Made by a program: the position numbers and the translations under genes
Notes under the pieces: model-generated
What the model saw: the letters and a program-made list of their open reading frames with translations, nothing else
What the model was told of the DNA's origin: nothing
The model's database searches: none
NCBI GenBank assembly: GCA_033064195.1
Contig: JARBJD010000111.1
Coordinates: 124,001 to 188,000 of the forward strand
Length of the DNA: 64,000 bases
From: Blattamonas nauphoetae
Lineage: Eukaryota; Preaxostyla; Oxymonadida
Direction of reading: 5' to 3'
Shown: positions 1 through 11,203 of the stretch, piece after piece
How the letters are laid out: the number at the start of each line of letters is the position of its first letter
How positions within the stretch are numbered: position 1 is the first letter of the stretch

Positions 1-1823
1 ACTGTAATGTGGAACGTTGATTCGAGGTTTTGGCTACACGTGAAATCGTGATTTCTGTGGGATGGAATGAACACTGATGAGAAAATGTAGAAAGCACACA
101 AATGCCCCATAATGTACAATACAACACCTTGAGGCATGGCGAGAGTATTTATCTCCTCCTGGTGCATGTGGAGGATGGTGAAGTAAGGGATATCATATGA
201 CTGAGAATGCCTGAGTGTGAGAATCACATAACTGCCGAACATGGAAGAGAAATATTCATACGAGATGGTAAGACATTTGTTTCGTTCGTCGAAGCCACAG
301 TCTGGAGAATCGTTGCCATCACGTCCAATTTGAATGATTGTTGGTACCGTCGACAAAAGATCTTCCTGGAAATATAGTTGCACAGTTGAGAAAAATAAGT
401 GAAGTCTTCAAAAAGAGGAGACCTGTTCTTCATCAGAGAGATGATCACAGAAAAGTCGATGACGTCTCGAGGTTGATCGAACATATTCAAACATATTGCG
501 GATGTCCACCTTCCGATATTGAGAGAAACCTTTGAGAAAGACGTCATTTCCACGGAACAGAAGAGGATCATCGCTGATAATCGAGAAACATGAATTTTGA
601 TAAAAAGATGTGTTTGTGAGAGTGAATGGCTTTGAACCAGTATTTTGTGCGTGAACCATATCTGCGCTAATTTGGATGAAAATTCCACCACACTCTTCTT
701 GAGCCACACATCGCCCGACTTGTAAGTTCTGAAGCGATATTTCTCCGCACTCCGAGAGAAAAAGTGCTCCGGCATGGGTGCCAACGCAACTGGTTAACCA
801 TAAATCTGACAAAATGTTGAGAAAGAAATCCAAACCGTGCAACGACACCGATCCAGCGCCGGAAATGAAGACAGCGCCTCCATCGCTCGGGGAATCTGCT
901 CTGCAGCTTTCAAAACGACATCCCGATATTGAAACTGTGTGGTCTTTGGAGACAAAGGAGACTGACAATCCACCGCCGTTATTGGAATTGATACAATCCC
1001 TCCAATAGCATCGTGTGAATGAACAACTTTCTGAGAAGTCACTGAGCTCGACTGCCTTGGAAAATATCTCATCGGTATAGTCGGCCGTAAATGATGTGTT
1101 TGAGAAGCGAGACGAAAACTGGTTAGATATCGACATGCAGAGGTAGCTTTGAAAGAGATTTGTGACGTTCTGGAAGATAGAATTTGACACAAAGAGAGAT
1201 AATGGAATCTTTTGAGATGTAGAACTGCGCTCAGGAGAGAAAGATGATTTTTGGTTCAAAAAAGTACACTCTTGAACAGAAATTGCGATATTACCAGGGA
1301 GAAGTGAATGCAAGTTGCTTTGCCGACACTCCGAGAATTCAACGAAACAAAGAACAACCGAACTTTCGATTGAGTCAGGACTAGATAAAGATTCGAAGCC
1401 ACAAGAGGATGTGAATTTGGAGGAGATGATTGTGACTGATGACGATGCAACATGGAACATTGGTTGAGATACGTGAATGAAAAAATGAATTTCTTGCAGA
1501 AATAGGGTGGAATTTTGTTTGAGATCAAACAGTTGAGGAGAATACGTAACAACTGAAAGTGATGAGAGATGCACAGATGAATTAACGAGGTTCAGGGAGC
1601 CAGTTGGTGTGTTTATCAATGAAGTGGATTCATTAATACCAAAAAGGGAAGAGTCTTTGTTTTGAAGAGTAAGAGAAGAGGATATGTAGGCGACATTCAT
1701 GATTACATTTGTGTCAATGTGATTGTTGTCAGAAGGACCATCAAAGTTGGAAAGAAAGAGAGTAAGATCTTGATGGAATGAAGAAAGCGAGAGGGTGATT
1801 ATTTGGAAGAGGAGGAGAATCAT
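1..1823 (-). CDS. Secreted Pmp-like beta-helix repeat protein (3' end outside window)
   Basis: The protein starts at 1823 with a hydrophobic signal-peptide-like segment (MILLLFQIITLSLSS). It continues as a Ser/Asn-rich chain of short beta-strand repeats. Motifs such as GGGLSVSF, GGAVFISG, GGIFIQ and FTLTNTSFYQN alternate glycine pairs with strand residues, as in polymorphic-outer-membrane-protein-like right-handed beta-helix proteins that are expanded in oxymonads and other anaerobic protists. A GT..AG intron at 366-422 joins exon 1 (1823-423, 467 codons) in phase to exon 2 (365-1). Exon 2 reads GRDGNDSPDCGFDERNKCLT, which resembles the start of another Pmp-like unit (GxDGxDxxxCG...CLT). The frame stays open to base 1. 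The product is probably surface-exposed or secreted. Its function and ligand are unknown. Confidence 0.7.
366..422 (-). other. Intron of the Pmp-like gene
   Basis: The donor is at 422 and the acceptor at 366, giving 57 nt. Without removal the frame stops four codons past the donor. With removal it enters a 121-codon open frame carrying the cysteine-rich unit start typical of this family, which is why I call it an intron. Confidence 0.65.
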
Positions 1824-2262
1824 GAAAGCGAAGTGATGGGTATGATCAAGCTTTCAATTCCGTCCCTCAATATGTCTTCGTTTGAATTTGTATTTATCCA
1901 CCATCAATTCGCAGTACTTTTTTCTTGAGCAATCATCAACAGAACATCCTTGAATACCCTATTCACTTCAACACATTTTCTACTCGTAATGACGATAGCA
2001 ATGGATGCCCCTTCTTCTTCCCCGGAAAATATTTCACTTGTTATCATTGCAGAATGACTTTCTTGAGATAGCAATGTTTTTTGTTGTCGTTTCATTCATT
2101 TTGTTTGACTCTCCGGCTATGGATTGTCAAACAGTCTTACAACTTGATTCACACACTTCACACAGTCATTTGATGTTTTCCCTCTCGTGGAATGTTCTGA
2201 ATGACGAACTATATCCCGTACCCGTAAACAAAAGCTGTGTAACCTCCTTTCCCAAGTCCAGA
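1824..2262. other. Intergenic, divergent promoter region
   Basis: These 439 bases separate the divergent starts of the Pmp-like gene and the pseudo-receiver gene. I see AT-rich sequence and short unsupported reading frames, including one in frame with the pseudo-receiver gene from about 2005. That could mean an earlier start or a 5' leader. No RNA gene or repeat is evident. Confidence 0.4.
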
Positions 2263-5200
2263 ATGGGACGCCGTTCTGCACGTAGCAATTCACCAAAGCG
2301 CAAACTACACCAGATTGAGACCCATTCAACACAGTCAGTGCTTGTCTTTCCTCAGGAATCGCCTTATTCCACACTCATTCATAATTCTCTCTCCCCTGAA
2401 TACAAAGGCTTGCTTCTTTCAAGTTTTTAACCTATTAACCTCTTGAATCATCTTTTTATTCCTTTCTCAGTCCTTCTGACTCATTTTGATGCAATAAGTC
2501 TTGATGTTTTTGATTTCACAACACTCAGTGCGATCGTGATCATACAAACTCAAGAAATGGATCAACTCCAAATAGTTCGAATGATTCGTCAATCAAGTAA
2601 CGTTATTCCGATCATCTTGATCCCATTCACCATGAATCCGGATTCTATTGACAGAGCGCTCCGAAGCGGAGTTACAGATATATTCTCCCTTCCTGCATCA
2701 AGTCGGCTCATTAAACACAAGGTCCAGCTCTTGTCACACTATGCTCATATCATCAAACGTAACTTCCAACTGGAAAAACAACTTCAACGATTCCAGCGTC
2801 AAGCAGGTCAAACAAAGGGAAATATCAAAGATACCAGATCCCCACCAACCAACCGAAAACGCTATCCTCCCCCAGAATCGCATGAACCATTGAATCAGAG
2901 AGCACATGATTCAGAGCAACTTCTCCAAACCACAGAAACAGTAATTCGAACTGTACGACAGAACAGAACTGTCAGATCTCTTTCAAAATCACCTGATAGA
3001 TCCTGTTCCTCTCCTGGAACCTCACATGGATCCAAAACATCACATTCTTTCTCAATCTCGAAAACAAGCGACCAATCATCAGAGGGATCATTTTCTGAAG
3101 AAATAGAACGATGGGATGAGTCTCTCCTTGACTCACCTTCTCGACAGTCCAATATTTCTTGTCCTACTTCGTTTTCTCACTTGATAACCCCACCACGAAA
3201 CGCATTTCTACGAATGAGAAGAAAGGGAGATAAAACATCGGATGAAGGAGACCGAACTAAGGAACGAGCTCATCAAACAGTTTCTGCGTTTTCAGACCAA
3301 TTAGATTCCAAACAAACCCTCGATACGATTGATTCTTCCGCCATCTCACGGTCAAATTCAATAATCAGTGGCTTCACTTCCTTCATTGACTATGGCTCAC
3401 CTGATGATCTTTCACTGTCCCAAGATGGACAGTATTCTGTTTTGACCGGTTTTGGATCTTTCGACCCTCATGCAATGGATAGTTTCACGAATTATCAGAC
3501 GTCATCTCAAGCCGACTTTGATGAGCTTGAAGGAGGGGATGTCCTTCGTCAAATATCGCCATCACTGGACAAAGAGAATATTCCTATTCCTCTGACTTTC
3601 TATATGGGAAGTGCTCCGGGATCAAACAAAATGAAGCGCAAGAAGAAAGAGAACAAAGGCGAGAACGATCCTGAAGGAGAGTCCAGCAGTGAGTATGTCA
3701 TGGACAAAGAGCAGGAACGTATTTTTGCGGAACAGATCGACGAAGCAGATCTTGGCCTTTGGAACATGAAAGACCTCATCTTCGCGCATGGTGGGACACC
3801 GACAACCAATCGCTTGACGAAAGACACTCGCCAACCATGGAACCAGAACACAGCGTCCCAGCCAAGATCCAATCCAGCAGACGACAGCCCGTTTGTCAGC
3901 AACGACATCACCGTCACTCCACTCACACAGAGCCGCAGTGGTCTTCGAAAGCCACCCAAACCAGACTACGCCGACATAGACTCCAGAGACTCCCATCCCG
4001 AGTCGCCCACACACAACATCCGCATTCACCCGCCGACTGTCGCATCACAGGAGCCAACTTTGGGAGATTCTGCGGTCTCAGACAAAGTGCCCGAGACTCA
4101 CGAGCCTCCACAAACGACTCCCATTCCTCCACCGTCACCACCGCCTCCAAAGCGACCGACTTCACCTTACCTTCCCATCTCGTTCGAAACAATTCCCCAC
4201 ACTTCAGAGAAACCCATATCCGCAACACCAAAAGCCGATCGCAGAGCAAGAACATCACTTCGCCCTTCGTCCAACAAGTCGAAGACTCCAACACTCGATC
4301 GACATGAACGGAAGCGAAGCGATTCAGTCAGGTCCATTTCAAATGTTCTTTCACAAGACCGTGATTCATCGCAGGAAGCCATCAACTCAACGAACTCCCC
4401 TGTCTCGCTGAACACGCCATCACCATCATCCTTCCCGCCGTTCAGTTCTGTCCCAACCACTCGGTCCATCACTCACAAAACGCTCGCCGAGAAGCAAGAA
4501 CGGGCAGCAATGATTCGAGAGTCATTCGCAGCGGAAGTCTCGATGAGAGCGCGACAAACAACGGAGAAGATTCGAGAAGCAAATGAGAAGAAGCAGGAAG
4601 AACTCGAGAGGAAAAAGAGAGAGATTGAACAGAAGCAGGAAGAGGCTCAGAATCGGTACGCATCGCAGATTGCCCTCCGCATCCAATCAGCTGTTGAGGA
4701 AGACGAGAAAGTGAACGAGCGACTTGGAGAGCGAGAAGAGAAGGTCGTTCATGAACACGCAGAACTCGAGCAAAAACTGAAAAGGAAGATGGAACTCGCC
4801 ACAGAGAGACGAGAAAAGATTACAGAAACCAAAATTGAAAAAGCAAAACGGATGAACGATCCGTCCACAAGCACAGCATCACCAGCATACTCGCCACTCT
4901 TCAGGCGACCTCAGCTCTCGACAGAAAAAGCGAATCAAGTCAATCCGAATCAAGCCCAACCAACTCCATCGCTCACTGTCCCCAACCAACCAGCCCCAGA
5001 CCCTCTGAAGACTCCACTGCAACTCAAACTTGATGCCAAAGTCTTTGTTCCTCGTTCAAGAGCCAAACCAGTAAATGTTACTCCTCCCGCCCTCCTCGGA
5101 CCCAAACTCCCAACCCAGGAGGAATATCCGGCCCTCTGTTCCCCTCCCCCACCCCCAGTGGTGACCCTGCCACTCCTTCAACTGTCAAGTCCAGAGCCTC

Positions 5201-7956
5201 ATGTTTCTCAATCTCCTCTGTCAGATTCAAAATTGAAATTCAAAGTGAAAATGAAAGACAAGACCAACATCATGCAGAACAACATCATTCAGCTCGCAGA
5301 TGAACCGGCCTCCCACACTTCTTCCGAATCTCAACAAAAGCGACTTCACGATTGGGAAGATGCGGAGATGGAATTCGAGAAATCACGAATTCGGATTTGG
5401 GCTCTCCTCAAAACTCAGTCAACTCCATTCGCCCAATTTTTGACAAACAAACAATCCGAACTCAGACTTCCGTTTCGAAGTCGGTTCAAACGCCAGAAAT
5501 TGCCGAAGGACCTCACAACTCTCACCTTCGCAGAACTCATCAACGAAGCAGAAAGTCAACTTGTGACGGCCAAGCAGGAAGGAGAGGCAGAGCTGGTCAA
5601 AAACCCAAAAGCGGAAATCAAACTCAAGAAAGGGCAGGCAAGAATGTGGAGTGACCTGATGGAGCGGATCCAGAAATGGTTCTCCGCATCCTGCTACCTT
5701 GAAGACTGCATCAAGCTTCTTCACGAAATCTCAACAGACTCCGAACATGAAGACCACACCGACAGAAATGTCGCCAGACCAAATGCCTCGTCTCTGCGAA
5801 GTCTCAAGGTCATCGTCCATTATTTCTCGGACCCATTCTTCCTTTCGACACACGTCTGGTTCTCACGCCTCAACGAGCTTCTTGGCATCCTTCTCACCCC
5901 CGCAGCCACCATCCAGTCCAGAATCGCAAGCAATATTGAAGATCCGAGCCACCCGGCGGCTCAAAGACTCCACACAATCCTTCTCTCCACCCTCGTTGCT
6001 TTCGTCACTGTTGATCTCTTCCCTTTCTCGTGCAATCCTCTTTTTACGATGCATCCTCCACAAGCTGGACAGCATTCTTCCCCGCTCTCCCTCAATTCAT
6101 TATCGTTGATCGATGCGGAGTGGACAGGAGAGATGATGTCATTCTTCGGATTGCTCTTTTCAGCTCTCTCGCTCTTCCACTTTCGTACCAGTGCTGTCCT
6201 GAACAAGACACCCGAGGTTGGAATCGGAACTGCTAAAACTCTGCAAATGACACAATTGACACAACGCGGACGTGATCAACAAAAGAAGGGTTCAGCGGGA
6301 AGAGGAGACCACAAACTGGAAGGGTCTCGAACTGGGGCGACGTTTGACGAGTATCATGAAATGGCTCACACCTTCACATCGTCAGTACTCCCGTTCTGCT
6401 CGACGATCCTCTCCCCATCGCTTTTGAAACTCCTCACCAATTCTTTTGGGTTCCAATGCATGACGTCACTCATGACTGCCACTTTCCACTCATTTCTCTG
6501 CCCACCGTCGGTCAGACACCCCAACCCATTCCTCACTCCGTGCCACATGCCCAAACTCCTCCACTTTTCTTTGGCTTTCCACCCAGCAACTCCCACACAA
6601 TCAATCAATTTTCCATCTGCCCAACTCAATACGATCGGATCAGTCTGCATTCTGCGATTCGTTCCCATGATAAACTCCTTTCTGACCTTCTTCCAACTTT
6701 CGATCTCAACTCTCATCACCACGACCAGTCCTGCCTTTGCTGTGACACAGTCATCACCCACGATCCACCATTCCCCCATCCAGACCACACGGTCTCTCCC
6801 AGATGACCGCAGCGTCCCTCCAGTTGTGGCCATCCAACTTCCTGAGCCATTCATTCCACAGCGAATGAAGACGGAGAAACGAGACCCTGAACAGGAGGCT
6901 CTCATAACACTGGCCCGTTCGTCCTTCCACCAGTTCTTCTCTGTGATGCACATCCATTCATTTGAATCTGTTGCAGCGATTCTAAAACACTTCCACAGTA
7001 ATTTTGAACAACAGGAAACAAATCCAGACAAAATTTTTGTATCTCAGCCCATTCACACATCCCTCCTCCTGACCCTCCTCTCGTCACTCACTCGAATGCT
7101 CCTCATCGAAGCCCAAATAACCAAAACAATCGAACACCCGTCGCCGATCCAGCTTGTCATCCACGAGGACATGGTCATCCAGATGCTGATTGACCTCTTC
7201 TCGATCATCCACCCACTTCAGGACGTCCTCACCACTCCACCGAAGGACGGGATTCCTCTTCTCCCGCAGCATCTCCTCCTCCTCCAATCCTTCTCTGTTC
7301 CCGACTTGTCCCCATTCATCATCGTCCCATCGACTGATCCGTCGTCACTCTCCACGTTCCCCCCGTCCAGTCGATGCCAATCAATGTCTCTCTCGCAGTC
7401 TCTCCAACAGCATGCCCACAATCATCTTTCAGGACATCTCTCCCCTGCCATCCAACAGTCTTCGCCCCTCATCATTCACTCAGTCACACAGTCTCTTATC
7501 GTCCAGTTCTCATCTCTCGTCACAATCCTCGGCCTCTGCGTCCCTCACCTCGCAGAGGGTCTTCTTCGCCATCCCTCTGCTCTCCTCACTTCCCTCTGCA
7601 CTCTAAAGTTCTCTTTCTTCCTCCGACCTTCGCTGTCCGCTCTTATTTTCCCTCCGATTGTCGTCCTTTCTGTTGCCAACAAGGAGGTCTCCGTCCCAAT
7701 TCTCAAACAGTACTTCACACCGAACAGGTACACCGAGTATCTTCAACAAGAATGGGATTACATTCCCAACTCCACATTTCCTGTTCTCCCTCTTCTTTTT
7801 GATAGCCAACTTGCTTCCACTAATCAGAACACTTCTGACCATCAGTTAATTCAATTCGATTCTTCGATAGTCTCTTCTTTTCATCCTTTCCATCTCATTG
7901 GTATCTCACAACCAATGCGATCACATCTATCTTCATTTTTTACTCCGTCTTCATGA
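2263..7956 (+). CDS. Large protein with N-terminal degenerate receiver (REC-like) domain
   Basis: There are two exons, 2263-2422 and 2471-7956, joined by a 48-nt intron, giving about 1,881 aa. Residues from about 25 to 150 read as a response-regulator receiver fold. They show VLVFPQE at strand 1, AIVIIQTQEMDQLQIVRMI around the usual phospho-acceptor, VIPIILIPFT at strand 4, and ALRSGVTDIFSLP at strand 5. The acidic pair, the phospho-Asp (here hydrophobic) and the conserved Lys (here Leu) are all absent, so this is a pseudo-receiver. A long Ser/Pro-rich disordered region follows. A charged coiled coil lies near residues 725-850, and a C-terminal helical region of about 850 aa follows that I do not recognise. 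The start at 2263 precedes strand 1 directly. An in-frame ATG exists further upstream, so the N-terminus is uncertain. Signalling scaffold is a guess. Confidence 0.6.
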
Positions 7957-8027
7957 TTTTGTTTCATGACAGCACACTTTTTTCTTCACAAATCAATAAT
8001 TCATGGGTGTGATCATTTTTCGACAAG

Positions 8028-8700
8028 ATGAGAATCGAAACTTGTCATTTTTGTTCATCAAATATTTATCCTGGTCATGGAATTGCATTTATTCGAAATG
8101 ACGCTAAGGTTTGCCACACTTTGTCGGCACATTTTTTTCGCCTTCATTCTCTCATCCGTCAGACTTTTCGTTTCTGCCGTTCAAAATGTCATAAAGCATT
8201 CAAAATGAAGAAGAATCCCAAGAAAGTTCGGTGGACAGGAGCATTTCGCCGTTCACATGGGAAAGAACTCCTTCACGATTCCACTTTTGATTTCGAGCGA
8301 AAGCAGAATCGCCCAGTTCGTTACGATCGAGAACTTTATGCAAAAACTATTAATGCAATGAAAAGGATCCAGGAGATTAGACTTCGAAGAGAAAGACTGC
8401 ATTATAAGCAAAGAATTCTTGCCAACAAGCGTATCCTACGAGACCGAGTTCTCGCTGTCTGATTTATTATTTTTCTGTGATCAATGAATCACTATCTCTC
8501 CTTCAATGTAGAAACAAGCCAAAAAACAATCATTGGAAAGGCAATTTCTTGCTGAACTCGATGAAGCTGATTTCGAGGCTCCTTTGGCAATTAAGGACAA
8601 ACGGACCACAGTCGAGAGAGCAAAACAATCTTCACACAAACATAAAACGGACGAAAAGATGAAAGCAGCCAAGCCGAAGGCACCAAAGATGAAAAAATGA
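8028..8700 (+). CDS. RLP24: RLP24, 60S ribosome-assembly factor
   Basis: Three exons (8028-8108, 8163-8447, 8512-8700) encode 184 aa. The N-terminus [18 protein letters not shown] carries the L24e zinc-binding CxxC, completed by FCRSKCHK across intron 1. Further conserved segments are [19 protein letters not shown] and [19 protein letters not shown], diagnostic of RLP24/RSL24D1 rather than ribosomal protein L24 itself. RLP24 binds pre-60S particles in the nucleolus and recruits the AAA-ATPase Drg1/Afg2, which releases it in the cytoplasm. Intron 1 is 54 nt with no in-frame stop, so a naive reading would retain 18 extra residues inside the zinc ribbon. Intron 2 is 64 nt. The Lys-rich C-terminal tail fits the family. 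Confidence 0.92.
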
Positions 8701-8910
8701 TTATTTGATTTCTTGCATCATTTCACCGAATCGAAGAAGATGAACAGTTTTCTGCGATATTTTTATGTCTCATTGTGTGTGAGGATTCACGTATGATTGA
8801 CGCTCATTGATTCACCATTTTTGGTGTGAATCGAGACAGAAGAACAAATAACGATAAAAGTGGAGACCCTGATGATATGCCCCCAAAAGGCCCTAAAGTC
8901 AAAAGTATAA

Positions 8911-10111
8911 TCAACAGAAATCATATGAGATCTCGAGATCGCTCGGCTCAATCTTTTTTGATTTTTTCTTGATAGTAGATGAAGATTTTCGTGGCACGTT
9001 GATAGGAACTTCTTCAGCTGAAGTCTTGTTTTCAGAGTGCGCGCTGGAAGGACCTTTGAGCTGATTTCGAGCTTGAGTGACCTTGAATTGGGAGAGAGCT
9101 GGTCTCTCTTCAATATCGTCAAGGTTCTCACTTAATATGCGACGGACTATATTTTGGAACGTAGGTGAGTCATACACAAAGTGACCAACGCCTGGAATAG
9201 GGTTCGTAGTGAGTGAAGATGTTGTGTGTAGATTCCATTGAGGCTGTGTGTCAAGGGTGACCATCTTATCCTTTGCACCAACGAGAGTATGAATGGGGCA
9301 CGATAAAGGACAATCATTATCCTGTTTGAATGATGAATGAAAGAATAGAGGTGTGAATACCGAGAATGGGGCTGAAGAATAATGGTCAATGGCGGCGAGG
9401 TCAGCACTGAGAAAATGAAAATAAATAACCGAACAGACCGTAAAGACGGGAAAGTGAGTTTTATTATTTCTGGATCTGTGAGAATCGGATATCCAAATCT
9501 GAACTGGAGAACTCTCTGGAGTTCGTCATCCGGCAAGTCACAAACAGGATCGTCAGCACCACAAATCTGCGGAGGAAGACAACTTGAGACAATCAGTGTG
9601 AGAGCTTCATTGTATCCTTCATTCCGAACCCTGCGTGTGAACTCGTACGCACAAATCGCACCCATGCTGAAAAAAATGGGATTTTGAGAAGAAAAAAACC
9701 TATTTCCATAAGTGACGTATGGGAGGTAATCATCGGTGGTGAATAGTGGAGAGATGGCTTGAATGAGTTGTGAAATTAATGCTGGAATGCTTCTAATTGG
9801 AGTTTCATCAAGTCGGGAAGTACGCCCTACCAATAGAAAAGTTCAGGAAAATTGGTGCGGATTGTACGAGAATCAAACCTGGATAATGAATTCCTACGAC
9901 TTCGACCTGAGGCGGAAGAAATTTAGCCCACCTCGTATGAAACTGATATTAAAAATGAGGTAGAATTGATAAGGCATGAAAAGAAGAAGATAGAACAGAC
10001 GAGTGAAGGCGTTGCTCCAGCGTGTGGGAAACAGAATAGTCTGAGACGCATTTCGTGACCACGCGACTCTGGCCGATTTAGTACAGAGAGCCATGGCGAT
10101 GAGAATCGCAT
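8911..10111 (-). CDS. Type II thioesterase (alpha/beta hydrolase) with Lys-rich tail
   Basis: Six exons (10111-10001, 9942-9879, 9826-9700, 9666-9439, 9406-9361, 9321-8911) keep phase throughout. Introns are 9943-10000, 9827-9878, 9667-9699, 9407-9438 and 9322-9360, 32 to 58 nt each. The spliced product shows the signature of NRPS/PKS/fatty-acid type II thioesterases: LRLFCFPHAGA, VEVVGIHYPGRTSRLDE, the nucleophile elbow GNSMGA formed across intron 3, LPDDEL, and the catalytic-His segment GVGHFVYD. These enzymes hydrolyse acyl groups from carrier proteins, commonly clearing misloaded ones. A basic Ser/Lys tail of about 60 aa follows the core. No synthase is visible in the window. The nearest relatives I know are bacterial, so horizontal transfer with later intron gain is plausible but unproven. 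Confidence 0.85.
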
Positions 10112-10324
10112 GACAAATTAAAAAGATGTGAAATATTGAAAGTTAAGAAGTTGAATTGATCTAACCATAATACCAACGGGATATATCAACACTCAAAGCT
10201 CGTTCATTGGATTGTCAATCACTGATGCTGTCTTCCATCACATCGTTTGACTTCATGGCTTCCCCATTCATCTTCAACCAGTCAATCATGTCCGAATAGA
10301 TCTGTCCCTTAGAGTTGTATTTCG

Positions 10325-10922
10325 ATGAATCCAACACTACTTCAGCCCAGCTTTTTCACTGAGCATCTCATTGGGCGGCCATACACATCAGATTCTGTTC
10401 AGTCTCTTATTCATGATCTTGGTGAACGTGTGCTTGATGACATTCTCATTTTCTCTCAGCCGATGGTATATCTTCCGTTCACAAGTTACTTACCCTTTCA
10501 GTCAAAATATACAAAGGTGGTGATTCATATTATAGCTGGAAATCACATGGACTCAGCTTCTTTGTGAAGGGCTCAACAAATCGAATTGAATCCGTGTTTC
10601 TCTACAACGAATCGATTGATGGGTTTTCACGATATCTTGGTTTGATCTCTGTGATCTTATATTTCGATTTTCATCAAGGAAAACTGCCACACAGTTTAAC
10701 ATTTGACGCGACGAACCAGGATGTAGTCAGAAAGTGTGTTCCTGTCGTATCCAAATCATTAACTTGATCAGATTAGGTGAGCCAGATGACAAAGGTGGTC
10801 CCCCGTACATGGGTGTCTGGATAGCATATGAATCTCTCGGTATCCAATTGGATTTCAAGAACAAGAGTTGGGATGACAAAGACAACCCGATTGCCTTCGT
10901 GACGCTATTTCAACCATCATAA
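10325..10922 (+). CDS. Small protein of a bacterial-type family of unknown function
   Basis: Four exons (10325-10421, 10460-10639, 10679-10733, 10772-10922) with introns of 38, 39 and 38 nt give 160 aa. The spliced product has LIGRPYTSDSVQSLIHDL near the N-terminus, then SHGLSFFVKG, VFLYNESIDGFSRYLGKLP, LTFDATNQDVVRKLGEPD and a C-terminal SLGIQLDFKNKSWDDKDNP. I recognise this pattern (LIGkP..s..Vq.L, iFLY..g.DGF..Y.G.LP..L.F..tr..V...LGeP) from many small bacterial proteins, often annotated as hypothetical. I know no established function for it. The gene is divergent from the thioesterase with 213 nt between starts. The family resemblance is from memory and needs a profile search. Confidence 0.7.
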
Positions 10923-11203
10923 ACCTCTGCGAATTCCGATATGTGCGGAGTCCAACACAGATATCTCGAAAAAGACGTCAAAAATCACTCGGTGTTGGTC
11001 AATGATGAGACGTCGAGAGGAGAAGAGATAAGAAAGGAGTGAAAAAAAGAGGGGAAAACATACAACAATGGCGATCGTCAAGCGTCCTCTTTAACCCCTG
11101 TCGAATAACAGTTTCACCCACATTGTTCTGAAAACAAGAAGCAGCAGAATAAAGAGAAAATCAAATGAAAGGGCTGGGACGAGATGAAGTGCATAATAGA
11201 GTA

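Noticed and set aside
6366-7031. 221-codon open frame on the minus strand
   Set aside because: Lies opposite the C-terminal region of the pseudo-receiver protein; Trp/Val/Met-rich composition typical of a shadow frame.
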